NCBI RefSeq assembly: GCF_003233845.1
Contig: NZ_QKRB01000044.1
Span: 434,001-498,000, forward strand
Direction of reading: 5' to 3'
DNA from: Paenibacillus sambharensis
Lineage (GTDB): Bacteria > Bacillota > Bacilli > Paenibacillales > Paenibacillaceae
DNA: 64,000 nt
Below the pieces are notes generated by a model. The model ran no database searches. It was not told the DNA's origin and worked only from the letters and a program-made list of their open reading frames with translations. The position numbers and the translations under genes are program-made. Of the stretch, positions 1 through 8,596 are shown piece after piece (the stretch's first letter is position 1; each line of letters begins with the position of its first letter).

Positions 1-19
1 GATAGAAAGGTTGCACGAA

Positions 20-3000
20 ATGAAAGAACATCGTTTGGGATTGCCGCCGAAGCAAGGCCTCTACGATCCGCAGTTCGAGAAAGATGCCTGCGGGATGGGC
101 TTTGTGGCAAACATCAAGGGGAACAAGTCGCACACGATCATTCGTCAGGCGTTAACCGTTCTGGAGAACATGGAACACCGCGGCGGTCAGGGAAGTGAAG
201 CGAATACGGGAGACGGTGCGGGAATTATGCTCCAGCTTCCGCATACGTTCTTCGTGCGTGAATTGCAGAAGCAGGATATTACACTGCCTGCAGAGGGAGA
301 CTATGCTGTTGGCATGCTGTTCCTGCCGCAGGATGAAGCGATTCGTGCCGAGCAGGAGCGCCGCCTGGAAGAGATTATTCGCGAGGAAGGCCAGCAGTTT
401 CTGGGCTGGAGAACCGTTCCGACGAATGATGAGAAGCTTGGCGAATCCGCCAGAGCGGTAAAGCCTTATGTCCGCCAGGTCTTTATCGGCCGGGGAGAAG
501 GCGTAGAGGGCGAGCTGCCATTTGAACGCAAGCTGTATGTGATCCGCAAGCGCGCAGAGCTGGCGATCCGTTATGCGGGATTGGCAGGCGGAGACTCCTT
601 CTATTTCCCGAGTCTCTCCAGCAAGAAGATTGTTTATAAGGGCATGCTCACGACTGAGCAGGTGCGTTCCTTTTATATTGATTTGAATGATGAAGCGATG
701 GAGACAGCAATCGCGCTTGTCCACTCCCGTTTCAGTACGAATACGTTCCCCAGCTGGGAGCGGGCGCATCCGTACCGCTATCTGATTCACAACGGCGAGA
801 TCAACACGCTTCGCGGCAACGTGAACTGGATGCACGCGCGTCAGACCCTGTTTGCATCCGAGCTGTTTGGCGAGGATATGAACAAGATCAAGCCGGTTGT
901 TAATCCCGACGGTTCGGATACGGCGATGTTCGATAACACGCTGGAATTCCTGTACCTGGCCGGCCGTTCGCTGCCGCATGTAGCGATGATGATGGTGCCT
1001 GAGCCTTGGTCCAACCATGAGAGCATGAGTGAAGAGCGCAAGGCGTTCTATGAGTATCACAGCACGCTGATGGAGCCGTGGGATGGCCCCGCCGCGATGG
1101 CGTTCACGGACGGTACGCAGATCGGTGCGGTGCTTGACCGTAACGGTCTGCGTCCGGCGCGTTACTATGTAACGAAAGATGATGTGATCATTCTGGGCTC
1201 CGAAGCGGGCACTGTTGAGATTGCTCCGGAGAACATCTTGTATAAGGACCGTCTGCGTCCAGGCCGCATGCTTCTTGTCGATACGAAGGAAGGGCGCATC
1301 ATTGCCGATGAGGAAGTGAAGGCGCGCATAGCAGCCGAACAGCCTTATAGAGAGTGGCTGAACGAGCATCTGGTTGGTCTGGAGGAGCTGCCGGAAGCTG
1401 TTGAGCTGCCTGAGCCGGATCATAAGACGGTACAGCGCCGCCAGCAAGCCTTCGGATATACCTTCGAGGATCTGCGCAAGGTGCTGGAGCCGATGGCTGG
1501 CAGCGGTGTTGAGCCAATCGGCTCGATGGGCTATGATGCTCCGCTGGCTGTTTTGTCTGAACGTCCCCAGCGTCTGTACAATTACTTTAAGCAGCTGTTT
1601 GCCCAGGTAACGAATCCGCCGATCGATGCTATTCGCGAGGAGATTATTACCGCAACAGGCACGACAATTGGACCTGAGCGCAACCTTCTCAATCCAGAAC
1701 CTGAGAGCTGCCGGCATATCAAGCTGGCAACGCCTATTCTCTCCAACGAAGAATTCGCGAAGCTGCGCCATATCCGCCGCCCAGGCTTCAAGGCGATCAC
1801 CATTCCAATCTTCTTCCCGGCAGACGAGGGAGAAGCGGGACTGCGTGCAGCGCTCAAGACGATGTGTGAAGCGGCAGACCGTGTCATCGCACACGGACAC
1901 AATATCATTATCCTGTCCGACCGCGGGATCGATAAGGAGAACGCCGCTATACCGGCCTTGCTGGCTGTCTCGGCACTGCATCACCATCTGATCCGCACGG
2001 GCATGCGTACGAAGGTCAGCCTGATGCTGGAATCCGGCGAGCCAAGAGAAGTGCATCACTTTGCTCTCCTGCTTGGTTATGGGGTAAGTGCCGTGAATCC
2101 GTATCTTGCGTTTGAGACGCTTGACGACATGATCCGTCAGGGCATGCTGCGCGGCATTTCACATGAGAAGGCCGTCAAGAACTACATTAAGGCAGCTACC
2201 AAAGGCGTTGTGAAGATTCTGTCCAAGATGGGGATCTCCACGATCCAGTCGTACCGAGGTGCGCAAATCTTTGAGGCCGTTGGTCTGAAAGAAGAGGTCA
2301 TTGACGAATTCTTCACCTGGACACCGTCCCGTATTGGCGGTATCGGTCTGGACGTAATCGCTGATGAAGCGCTCAAAGCCCACAAACGCGGTTATGACGA
2401 CAAGGAAGGCGTAGACCTGGAGCTAGACTCTGGCGGGGAATACCAGTGGCGCAAGGACGGGGAGGAGCATCTGTTCAACCCGCAGACCATTCATACGCTG
2501 CAAATGTCCACCCGTGCGAATGACTACGCATTGTATAAGAAATATTCCCACCTGGTTCAGGGTGAGGATCGCAAATACGCAACGCTTCGTTCCCTGCTTG
2601 GCTTCAAGAAGGGCAATCCAGTACCGCTGGACGAGGTTGAATCGGTTGACAGCATCGTGAAACGCTTCAAGACTGGTGCCATGTCCTATGGCTCGATCAG
2701 CAAGGAAGCTCACGAGGCACTGGCGATTGCGATGAACCGCATCGGCGGTAAATCCAATACTGGTGAAGGCGGGGAAGATCCGGATCGTTTCACGCCGGAC
2801 GCTAACGGCGATTCCCGCCGCAGTGCGATCAAGCAGGTTGCTTCCGGACGCTTCGGCGTCACGAGCAATTACCTTGTGAATGCGGATGAAATTCAGATTA
2901 AGATGGCGCAAGGCGCCAAGCCTGGCGAAGGCGGACAGCTGCCAGGCCGTAAAGTATATCCTTGGGTTGCCGAGGTGCGGGGCTCTACGCCTGGTGTTGG

Positions 3001-4621
3001 TCTGATCTCACCGCCTCCGCATCACGATATCTACTCGATTGAAGACTTGGCAGAGCTTATTCATGACCTGAAGAACGCTAACCCGCGTGCCCGTATTAAC
3101 GTTAAGCTTGTATCCGAGGTTGGCGTTGGCACAATCGCTGCCGGCGTGGCCAAGGGCCGTGCTGACGTGATTTTGATTAGTGGTTATGACGGCGGAACCG
3201 GGGCTTCTCCAATGGCATCCATGCGCCATGCGGGTCTGCCTTGGGAACTGGGGCTCGCCGAAACGCATCAGACGCTGATGCTGAATAATCTGCGCGACCG
3301 GGTTGTAGTAGAGTGCGACGGCAAGATGATGAACGGACGCGACCTTGCGATCGCGGCGCTGCTCGGAGCAGAAGAGTTCGGCTTCTCCACAGCACCACTT
3401 GTTGTACTTGGATGTGTCATGATGCGGGTATGTCAGCTGGACACTTGTCCGGTAGGCGTAGCTACACAGAATCCGGAGCTGCGCAAGAAGTTCATGGGTG
3501 ATCCGGCGTACGTGGTCAACTACATGCGTTTCGTGGCGGAGGAGCTGCGTGAAATTATGGCAGAGCTTGGCTTCCGTACCCTTAACGAGATGGTAGGCCG
3601 TTCTGATATGCTGGAGACGAAAGAAGCAATCGGTCATTACAAAGCGAAGGGCCTTGACCTCTCGCCTCTGCTTCATCAGCCGGAAGTGCCGGTTGAAGCC
3701 TCACGCTTCTGCGTGCAGGAGCAGAATCACGGTCTGGATGAGTCGCTTGACGTACGCGAACTTCTCCCAAGAGCCCAAGCGGCAATTGAATCCGGAGAAG
3801 CAGTGCGTGCCACCTTCCCGATTTGCAACACGAATCGCGTAGTGGGCACCATTCTTGGCAGTGAAGTAACCCGTAAGTACGGGCTGCAGGGACTGCCTGA
3901 AGATACCATTAACTTCCACTTCGTGGGCTCGGCAGGTCAGAGCTTTGGTGCCTTCGTACCGAAAGGGATCACATTGTCGCTCGAGGGCGATTCGAATGAC
4001 TACGTTGGTAAAGGATTGTCCGGCGGTAAGATCGTCATTGCTCCATCTCCGAAGGCTACATTTAAGGCTGAGGAGAATGTTATCATCGGCAACACCGCTT
4101 TCTACGGAGCGACCGGCGGAGAAGCTTACATCCGTGGTATCGCAGGCGAACGCTTTGCGGTCCGTAACAGCGGCGTGAAGGTGGTTGTAGAGGGCGTGGG
4201 CGACCACGGCTGTGAATATATGACGGGCGGGCGAGTAGTCGTTCTGGGGACAACAGGACGGAACTTTGCAGCCGGTATGTCTGGCGGTATCGCCTATGTC
4301 TACGACCAGGCTGGTGACTTCGTGAACCGCTGCAACCTGGAGATGGTTGGACTGGAGCGCATGGAATCTGAGCAGGAGCTGGCGGAACTGAAGCAGATGA
4401 TTACGAATCATGTCATGTACACGGATAGTGTTCCAGGACAATATATTCTTGATCATTGGGAAGAGGAAGTTCCAAAGTTCGTGAAGGTTATTCCGAAGGA
4501 CTTCAAGCGGATGCTGGAGCAGATTGAGAAGATGCATGCCTCTGGTCTTACTGGAGACGAAGCACTGCTTGCTGCATTCGAAGCCAATATGCGGGAACTG
4601 GCGCGTGCTGGCGGCAATTAA
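20..4621 (+). CDS. gltB: Glutamate synthase large subunit
   Basis: Makes glutamate from 2-oxoglutarate and glutamine-derived ammonia (GOGAT, ammonium assimilation, cytosol). The 1533-residue product has the usual full length. Cys24 in DACGMG is the expected N-terminal nucleophile of the class II amidotransferase domain after propeptide removal. The FMN/synthase region includes HDIYSIEDL and [10 protein letters not shown]. Three cysteines in [15 protein letters not shown] fit the 3Fe-4S cluster. A glycine-rich GXGXG beta-helix domain (AAGMSGG) closes the chain. I chose ATG 20 because AGAAAGG at 4-10 lies 9 nt upstream; the in-frame TTG at 11 has no room for a ribosome site. A terminator follows at once and no gltD-like small subunit gene is seen downstream. 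Confidence 0.97.
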   Translation: MKEHRLGLPPKQGLYDPQFEKDACGMGFVANIKGNKSHTIIRQALTVLENMEHRGGQGSEANTGDGAGIMLQLPHTFFVRELQKQDITLPAEGDYAVGMLFLPQDEAIRAEQERRLEEIIREEGQQFLGWRTVPTNDEKLGESARAVKPYVRQVFIGRGEGVEGELPFERKLYVIRKRAELAIRYAGLAGGDSFYFPSLSSKKIVYKGMLTTEQVRSFYIDLNDEAMETAIALVHSRFSTNTFPSWERAHPYRYLIHNGEINTLRGNVNWMHARQTLFASELFGEDMNKIKPVVNPDGSDTAMFDNTLEFLYLAGRSLPHVAMMMVPEPWSNHESMSEERKAFYEYHSTLMEPWDGPAAMAFTDGTQIGAVLDRNGLRPARYYVTKDDVIILGSEAGTVEIAPENILYKDRLRPGRMLLVDTKEGRIIADEEVKARIAAEQPYREWLNEHLVGLEELPEAVELPEPDHKTVQRRQQAFGYTFEDLRKVLEPMAGSGVEPIGSMGYDAPLAVLSERPQRLYNYFKQLFAQVTNPPIDAIREEIITATGTTIGPERNLLNPEPESCRHIKLATPILSNEEFAKLRHIRRPGFKAITIPIFFPADEGEAGLRAALKTMCEAADRVIAHGHNIIILSDRGIDKENAAIPALLAVSALHHHLIRTGMRTKVSLMLESGEPREVHHFALLLGYGVSAVNPYLAFETLDDMIRQGMLRGISHEKAVKNYIKAATKGVVKILSKMGISTIQSYRGAQIFEAVGLKEEVIDEFFTWTPSRIGGIGLDVIADEALKAHKRGYDDKEGVDLELDSGGEYQWRKDGEEHLFNPQTIHTLQMSTRANDYALYKKYSHLVQGEDRKYATLRSLLGFKKGNPVPLDEVESVDSIVKRFKTGAMSYGSISKEAHEALAIAMNRIGGKSNTGEGGEDPDRFTPDANGDSRRSAIKQVASGRFGVTSNYLVNADEIQIKMAQGAKPGEGGQLPGRKVYPWVAEVRGSTPGVGLISPPPHHDIYSIEDLAELIHDLKNANPRARINVKLVSEVGVGTIAAGVAKGRADVILISGYDGGTGASPMASMRHAGLPWELGLAETHQTLMLNNLRDRVVVECDGKMMNGRDLAIAALLGAEEFGFSTAPLVVLGCVMMRVCQLDTCPVGVATQNPELRKKFMGDPAYVVNYMRFVAEELREIMAELGFRTLNEMVGRSDMLETKEAIGHYKAKGLDLSPLLHQPEVPVEASRFCVQEQNHGLDESLDVRELLPRAQAAIESGEAVRATFPICNTNRVVGTILGSEVTRKYGLQGLPEDTINFHFVGSAGQSFGAFVPKGITLSLEGDSNDYVGKGLSGGKIVIAPSPKATFKAEENVIIGNTAFYGATGGEAYIRGIAGERFAVRNSGVKVVVEGVGDHGCEYMTGGRVVVLGTTGRNFAAGMSGGIAYVYDQAGDFVNRCNLEMVGLERMESEQELAELKQMITNHVMYTDSVPGQYILDHWEEEVPKFVKVIPKDFKRMLEQIEKMHASGLTGDEALLAAFEANMRELARAGGN

Positions 4622-4652
4622 TTTAATAACCCTATGAGACTATAGGCCTAGG

Positions 4653-4687
4653 ATGGTGTTCCCTCTTGCGGGAGCACCATTTTTTTG
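4653..4687 (+). terminator. Intrinsic terminator after gltB
   Basis: ATGGTGTTCCC pairs with GGGAGCACCAT (one G-U pair) over a 6-nt loop and is followed by seven T. It closes the gltB transcript. Confidence 0.92.
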
Positions 4688-5044
4688 TTACTTATACCCA
4701 CTTCAGAACCGATGAAACATTAGAGTTTTTTTATGGATTTCGACAAAAAAATAGAATGAAGGTTTACATGATACGACAGACAGAGCAGGGTGCATCCGTT
4801 ATAATGGCAATGTTGTGATTTCCAAGGGATTCCTTTTGAGTTAGAATTCTGTCTGCAGGCCTTGGACTGACTATTTTCCGCATATAATAAGTATTTGAAA
4901 CCAAATCTCAATCATTTATTCAATTTCATGTTTAAGTATGTAGCGTAGCGGGTAAATGGACAGGCTGGGGTAATCGACAGATGCTGATAGCGTTTAGAGG
5001 TTCATTCACAATGAATTAGAACAGTAAAGGCTGGGAGTGTGGGT
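4688..5044. other. Intergenic region, no feature assigned
   Basis: About 360 bp of AT-richer DNA between the gltB terminator and the next small gene. TATAAT at 4800-4805 has no convincing -35 partner. Short open frames on the - strand lack ribosome sites. No repeat or RNA element is recognised. Confidence 0.6.
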
Positions 5045-5197
5045 ATGATTAACAACGGAGCTAATCGGTTGCAGGCAATCGAGGGTGAACAGAAGACTCT
5101 GGAAGTATATGAGGTGCTAGAGCAGCTAGGCATTTCGAAAGCAAAATGGATCGAATTTTACATAAGCAGTGCACAGGAGGCAGCCTCGGGTGAGTGA
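5045..5197 (+). CDS. 50-residue SinI/SinR-dimerisation-like microprotein (putative)
   Basis: ATG 5045 is preceded by GGGAGTG (5033-5039) and the frame ends 17 nt before a strong terminator, which supports a real short gene. The product is mostly charged and helical, without a signal or membrane segment. The segment LEQLGISKAKWIEFYIS resembles the helix-turn-helix oligomerisation motif of Bacillus SinI and of the SinR C-terminus (pattern G-[IV]-S-K-x-x-aromatic-x-E-F). That would make it a possible anti-repressor of an XRE regulator such as the one at 22916-23299. The resemblance is from memory of the family and short, so function is inference; it could equally be an unrelated small protein. 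Confidence 0.5.
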   Translation: MINNGANRLQAIEGEQKTLEVYEVLEQLGISKAKWIEFYISSAQEAASGE

Positions 5198-5213
5198 GAG
5201 CTTAACCGTTAAT

Positions 5214-5270
5214 AAGGAGCCGGAACGGACTGGCCGCATCAAGATGCGGGTTCGTAATGGTTCCTTTTTT
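5214..5270 (+). terminator. Long-stem intrinsic terminator
   Basis: AAGGAGCC pairs with GGTTCCTT around an inner CGCATC-AA-GATGCG hairpin, then six T. It ends the microprotein transcript and insulates the exopolysaccharide promoter. Confidence 0.85.
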
Positions 5271-5398
5271 CTTTGCTTTTCTGACAACTGAGCTGCTTCA
5301 TTCAAGGGTAAGGGGAAGAATTTGGAGAACACGGCTGAGGGTTTACAGAATAACACGTTGGATTGTGTCGTATATAAGGAATCTTAATAAAAAAACGC

Positions 5399-5427
5399 TT
5401 GACATGTTACAGATCGTATCGTAAATT
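5399..5427 (+). promoter_or_regulatory. SigA-type promoter of the exopolysaccharide operon
   Basis: TTGACA (5399-5404), 17-nt spacer, TAAATT (5422-5427). Its sequence and geometry are nearly repeated at 25168-25196. Confidence 0.85.
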
Positions 5428-5440
5428 AAGAGTGCAAATT

Positions 5441-5455
5441 GATACAAAATGTATC
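5441..5455. promoter_or_regulatory. Palindromic operator candidate, site A
   Basis: Perfect 6-3-6 palindrome GATACAAAATGTATC that starts 13 nt after the -10 box, about +8 on the expected transcript: a roadblock or repressor position. The same motif recurs at 8499, 23414, 25210 and 25241. Confidence 0.7.
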
Positions 5456-5499
5456 CTAAATATGCATACAAAAAACGTAGCAGAGGACGGTACAACCTA

Positions 5500-5970
5500 A
5501 TGACTGGCTTGTTAACTTTAGAGAAGTTGAGAGCACAGAGCCAGCTGCGTATCAAGCTATCCGATATCACACAAGCCGTTATGTCGGTGGTCGAGGTAGC
5601 AGGCAGCCGGGTTCAATCAGGTGAAAGGCCGATATTAATTACAACTCTCGATGAACAAGGTCTGAGCATGCTGACATCGCTGAGGATTCCAGTTCGTCAG
5701 GATTATAAACTGGGCTTCCAAATTTCCATCAACGGACACAAATTATTCCTTACCGGCGAATGTATATGGCAAAGGGATGAAGACAACCTGTATCATTACG
5801 GCATCCGCTTCATACAAAGCGTGCAGGAACGGGAAGCGTTATGGTGCAAGCTTGCCGGTTACAGCCACCCGCTGCTTCCAGACCGCGATCAGATCCATGA
5901 GCTCTACAATAGGATGAGCAGTGTTGAATACGAACTGGAGCTGTCGGCATCCGTGAACCTGGTCAGCTGA
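5500..5970 (+). CDS. PilZ-like domain protein, first gene of the main exopolysaccharide transcript
   Basis: A 156-residue soluble protein. The stretch from about residue 45 to 115 follows the PilZ beta-barrel layout (short GxSM-like turn, then FQISINGHKLFLTGECIW and the YGIRFI strand). PilZ domains usually bind cyclic di-GMP through RxxxR and D/N-x-S-x-x-G; here the arginine motif is not clear and the second is TLDEQG, so ligand binding is doubtful. ATG 5500 is chosen for the ribosome site GAGGACGG 9 nt upstream; the earlier ATG 5449 lies inside the operator palindrome. It sits directly before the phosphatase gene and probably regulates polymer synthesis or export. Confidence 0.65.
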   Translation: MTGLLTLEKLRAQSQLRIKLSDITQAVMSVVEVAGSRVQSGERPILITTLDEQGLSMLTSLRIPVRQDYKLGFQISINGHKLFLTGECIWQRDEDNLYHYGIRFIQSVQEREALWCKLAGYSHPLLPDRDQIHELYNRMSSVEYELELSASVNLVS

Positions 5971-6006
5971 TGGACATAAATGAAGGCTCTAAGGAGTACA
6001 TGTGCC

Positions 6007-6789
6007 ATGATTGATACACATTGTCACATTTTGCCTGGATTGGATGACGGCCCGCAGGACTGGGAAGAGTCGATACGGATTGCGAGAATTGCCTTCTACG
6101 GAGGCATACAGACAATCGTAGCGACCCCGCATCACGGAAGCCAGCACTATCGCAACCCGGCGGCAGATATTCAAGCTTCTGTTAACCGTATGAACGAGAG
6201 ATTGAAACAGGCTGGTGTGCCGGTACTGGTGTTGGCTGGGCAGGAGTACTTGCTTGGCGAGGATTACCGGGAAGAGCATCTCACTGGCCGGCTGCAGAGC
6301 TTGGGAGGATCAACGCCTTACCTGCTGGTGGAGCTGCCTGCTCATGAGGTTCCGGCATATTTCGGGCCTTTCGTTGATTATATGCAGCGCTATGGGATAA
6401 CGGTCGTGATTGCACATCCGGAACGCAACCGGCAGTTCATGAGAAGGCCTGAACAGATGTATGGCTGGATTGAGAGAGGCGTTCGTTTCCAGGCTACCGC
6501 GCATTCTATACTCGGGCTGGGCGGGCGGAAGGTGCAGGCGGCGGTTCATGAAATGTGCCGCCATCGCTGGATTCAGCTGATTGCTTCCGACGCGCATAAT
6601 ACCCGGACAAGAGGCTTTCAGCTTCGTGAGTCCCTGGTACGTGTAAGGCTGGAGCATGGAAGGGAATTCGCAGACCTGTGCGAAGCGAATGCTGAGCATG
6701 TGCTTGCAGGCCGTGATCTGGTCGTAGCCGACCCGGTAAAGCCTTATCGCAAGCGAACGCTGCTGGGCCGGATATGGGGCGGCAGTTAA
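6007..6789 (+). CDS. PHP-family protein-tyrosine phosphatase (CpsB/CapC/YwqE type)
   Basis: A 260-residue metal-dependent phosphatase that would dephosphorylate the Wze-like tyrosine kinase two genes downstream. The N-terminus MIDTHCHILPGLDDGP carries the metal-binding HxH of the PHP superfamily; further metal ligands appear as ATPHH, IAHPERN and ASDAHN. ATG 6007 is preceded by AAGGAG at 5991-5996; the upstream ATG 5980 precedes that site. Families of this type lack a signal peptide and act in the cytosol. The order phosphatase, Wzz, Wze is common in Gram-positive capsule clusters. Confidence 0.92.
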   Translation: MIDTHCHILPGLDDGPQDWEESIRIARIAFYGGIQTIVATPHHGSQHYRNPAADIQASVNRMNERLKQAGVPVLVLAGQEYLLGEDYREEHLTGRLQSLGGSTPYLLVELPAHEVPAYFGPFVDYMQRYGITVVIAHPERNRQFMRRPEQMYGWIERGVRFQATAHSILGLGGRKVQAAVHEMCRHRWIQLIASDAHNTRTRGFQLRESLVRVRLEHGREFADLCEANAEHVLAGRDLVVADPVKPYRKRTLLGRIWGGS

Positions 6790-6821
6790 ATAAGAATCTG
6801 GATGATGAGAGGAGCTTGAAG

Positions 6822-7580
6822 ATGAATTTGGACATGAAGGATTTAATGCGTATCATTCGCAAGCGGGCATGGATAATCGGACTGCTGATTGTGTTGGCGG
6901 GAAGTGCGGTGGGGTTCTATTCCTACCAATATATAGAGCCGGTATATGAAGCGTCCTCTAAGGTGATTGTCAACAAAACCAGGATTGTAGAAGGGGTCGA
7001 GGATGTAACCTTTCAGGACCTCAACGCTCAGGTGCAGATGATTGGAACTTATAAGGAGGTAGTCAAGACACCATGGCTGCTGGATGATGTCGTTCAGAAG
7101 CATCCGGAACTCCAGACCACTGCATCCGAGCTGGCAAGCAAGCTGGAAGTAAGTTCGCCGGCTGGTACACAGGTTATGACCTTCAAGATTTCGGACACGG
7201 ATTACCGCAGAGCGGCTAATATGGTCAATGCGGTAACGAGTGAATTTGTAGCGAAGACGCCTGAGGTTATGATTGATAACCTGACCGTGCTTAACCGGGC
7301 GAATCCGGAAGCCGCGCCGAGTCCGGTAAGCCCGAATCCCGAGCTTAATATCGTGATTGCGGTTGTGCTGGCTCTGATTGCAGGTGTAGCCATTGTGCTG
7401 ATTGTGGAATACTTCGATGATTCGATCCAATCCGAGGAAGTTGTGCGCGAATATCTGGACCTGCCGACACTGGCAGTAATTAATCATATCAAGGCTTCGG
7501 ACCTGAAAGGAACGAACCGTTACCCAACCAACAAGACGCAGAAAGCAGGGGAGGCAAACTATGCTGCGGCAAAATCTTAA
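6822..7580 (+). CDS. Wzz/CpsC-like chain-length and kinase-activating membrane protein
   Basis: A 252-residue protein of the YveK/CapA type. It has two membrane segments, near residues 16-36 and 177-200, flanking an extracytoplasmic region with coiled character. The proline-rich APSPVSPNPEL just before the second segment is the standard Wzz motif. The cytosolic tail would contact and stimulate the tyrosine kinase encoded next. ATG 6822 follows AGAGGAG by 7 nt. The 3' end overlaps the kinase gene by 20 bp, which indicates translational coupling. Confidence 0.92.
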   Translation: MNLDMKDLMRIIRKRAWIIGLLIVLAGSAVGFYSYQYIEPVYEASSKVIVNKTRIVEGVEDVTFQDLNAQVQMIGTYKEVVKTPWLLDDVVQKHPELQTTASELASKLEVSSPAGTQVMTFKISDTDYRRAANMVNAVTSEFVAKTPEVMIDNLTVLNRANPEAAPSPVSPNPELNIVIAVVLALIAGVAIVLIVEYFDDSIQSEEVVREYLDLPTLAVINHIKASDLKGTNRYPTNKTQKAGEANYAAAKS

Positions 7581-8247
7581 ACAGGCGATGGTTACCGAGA
7601 TTAACCCATTCTCACCGGTCTCCGAGTCGTTCAGGGCGCTCCGTACTCATCTTCAATTCGTTAACCAGGACGAGCCCCTGCGGGTCATTACAGCAGCATC
7701 TGCTGCAAGCGGTGAAGGCAAGACAACAACCTTAGTTAACCTGGCAATAGCTTATGCACAAGAAGGCAAGCGTGTCGTTCTTATAGACGGCGATATGCGC
7801 CGGCCGAATCTGCATCATGTGTTTGCAGAGAGCAACCATGTCGGCCTTTCCAACTGTCTGCGTGACAAGCTGGAGGCAACCGAGGTTATGAGATCGACTG
7901 CGATTGGAGGATTGTTCCTTATCCCGTCTGGCCCGATCCCTCATAACCCGGCAGAGCTGCTTGCAAGCCGCCAGATGAGAGAGCTTGTGGAACAGCTTAA
8001 GGGAAAAGCGGATGTCGTGCTGATTGACGGGCCGCCTGTACTGGCCGTAACCGACTCCAAGCTGATCGCATCCTACTGCGATGGTGTCGTGCTTGTTGTT
8101 CACACCTCCAAGTCCAAGCGCGAGCTGGTGAAGAAGGCGAAGGAACAGCTGGAAGCAGTCAAAGCGCGGGTACTCGGCGTCGTTCTGAACGGACAGAAGC
8201 ATCAGGCTAATAAATCAGTGTACCAATACGAACGGGCTGCGAAGTAG
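7561..8247 (+). CDS. Wze/CpsD-like bacterial tyrosine kinase (EpsB/YwqD type)
   Basis: A 228-residue BY-kinase that autophosphorylates and controls polymer assembly with the Wzz partner. Walker A is at about residues 48-56 (ASGEGKTTT), Walker A' at about 72-81 (VVLIDGDMRRP) and Walker B at about 152-158 (VLIDGPP). The C-terminal tail has only two clustered tyrosines (Y221, Y223), fewer than in many relatives. It is the last gene before the structured RNA at 8278-8432, exactly where B. subtilis epsB precedes its EAR element. GGGGAGG lies upstream of ATG 7561. Confidence 0.94.
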   Translation: MLRQNLKQAMVTEINPFSPVSESFRALRTHLQFVNQDEPLRVITAASAASGEGKTTTLVNLAIAYAQEGKRVVLIDGDMRRPNLHHVFAESNHVGLSNCLRDKLEATEVMRSTAIGGLFLIPSGPIPHNPAELLASRQMRELVEQLKGKADVVLIDGPPVLAVTDSKLIASYCDGVVLVVHTSKSKRELVKKAKEQLEAVKARVLGVVLNGQKHQANKSVYQYERAAK

Positions 8248-8277
8248 CAGCCGGTCACATTTACAGGATATAAGGGA

Positions 8278-8432
8278 ACATCAGCGCTTAATCTCTGCAG
8301 TCAACGCTGCGGGCGGGCGCTAAGGTAATGCCTACCAGACCTTTATCATTGTAGGCACTCGGCCGTGCTGTGGGCGATATTCGCCTTAGACGTTAATCGT
8401 CAAGGGTGCGGTGATGAGGAGGGGTTAGATGC
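8278..8432 (+). ncRNA. Candidate EAR (eps-associated RNA) antitermination element
   Basis: The 350 nt after the kinase gene hold no credible gene but dense secondary structure: TGCCTAC/GTAGGCA (8329-8357), GCAC/GTGC, GGCGA/TCGCC (8374-8386), GACG/CGTC (8390-8402) and GGGG/CCCC (8421-8436), with conserved-looking single-stranded GCGCTAAGGTAATG. In B. subtilis the EAR RNA lies between epsB and epsC and makes RNA polymerase read through later terminators. Position and structure match; the covariance model was not tested. It could instead be another cis-acting leader. Confidence 0.65.
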
Positions 8433-8439
8433 CCCGGAA

Positions 8440-8487
8440 GCATGGCGAAGCCAGCGGATACGCTCGCTTTGCCATGCGCCTTTTTTT
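8440..8487 (+). terminator. Intrinsic terminator inside the exopolysaccharide operon
   Basis: GCATGGCGAAGC pairs with GCTTTGCCATGC (one G-U), then seven T. It sits just after the EAR candidate and before ten further operon genes, so transcription must read through it. Confidence 0.85.
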
Positions 8488-8498
8488 ATCGGGTCAAT

Positions 8499-8513
8499 GA
8501 TACAAACTGTATA
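8499..8513. promoter_or_regulatory. Palindromic operator candidate, site B
   Basis: GATACAAACTGTATA matches the GATACA-N3-TGTATC palindrome in all but the last base. It lies about 85 bp upstream of the flippase gene; no clear promoter with the spacing of site A is visible here. Confidence 0.5.
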
Positions 8514-8596
8514 CATGAAGCTCGATAGAAACTTAAGGTATGGGGTTAAAGCTTAACCTTGTACCTTGACTTTCTATTGAATGGGAGAAGTGTGTA

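Noticed and set aside
152-2059. Long - strand open frame inside gltB
   Set aside because: Shadow of gltB codon bias; no ribosome site and a Cys/His/Arg-rich composition without any domain.
4800-4805. TATAAT as promoter of the microprotein gene
   Set aside because: No -35 box at an acceptable distance and 240 nt from the start codon.
4720-4911. Short - strand frame after gltB
   Set aside because: No ribosome site and no recognisable motif.
5449-5499. Earlier start of the PilZ-like gene
   Set aside because: The ATG lies within the operator palindrome and near the transcription start, without a ribosome site.
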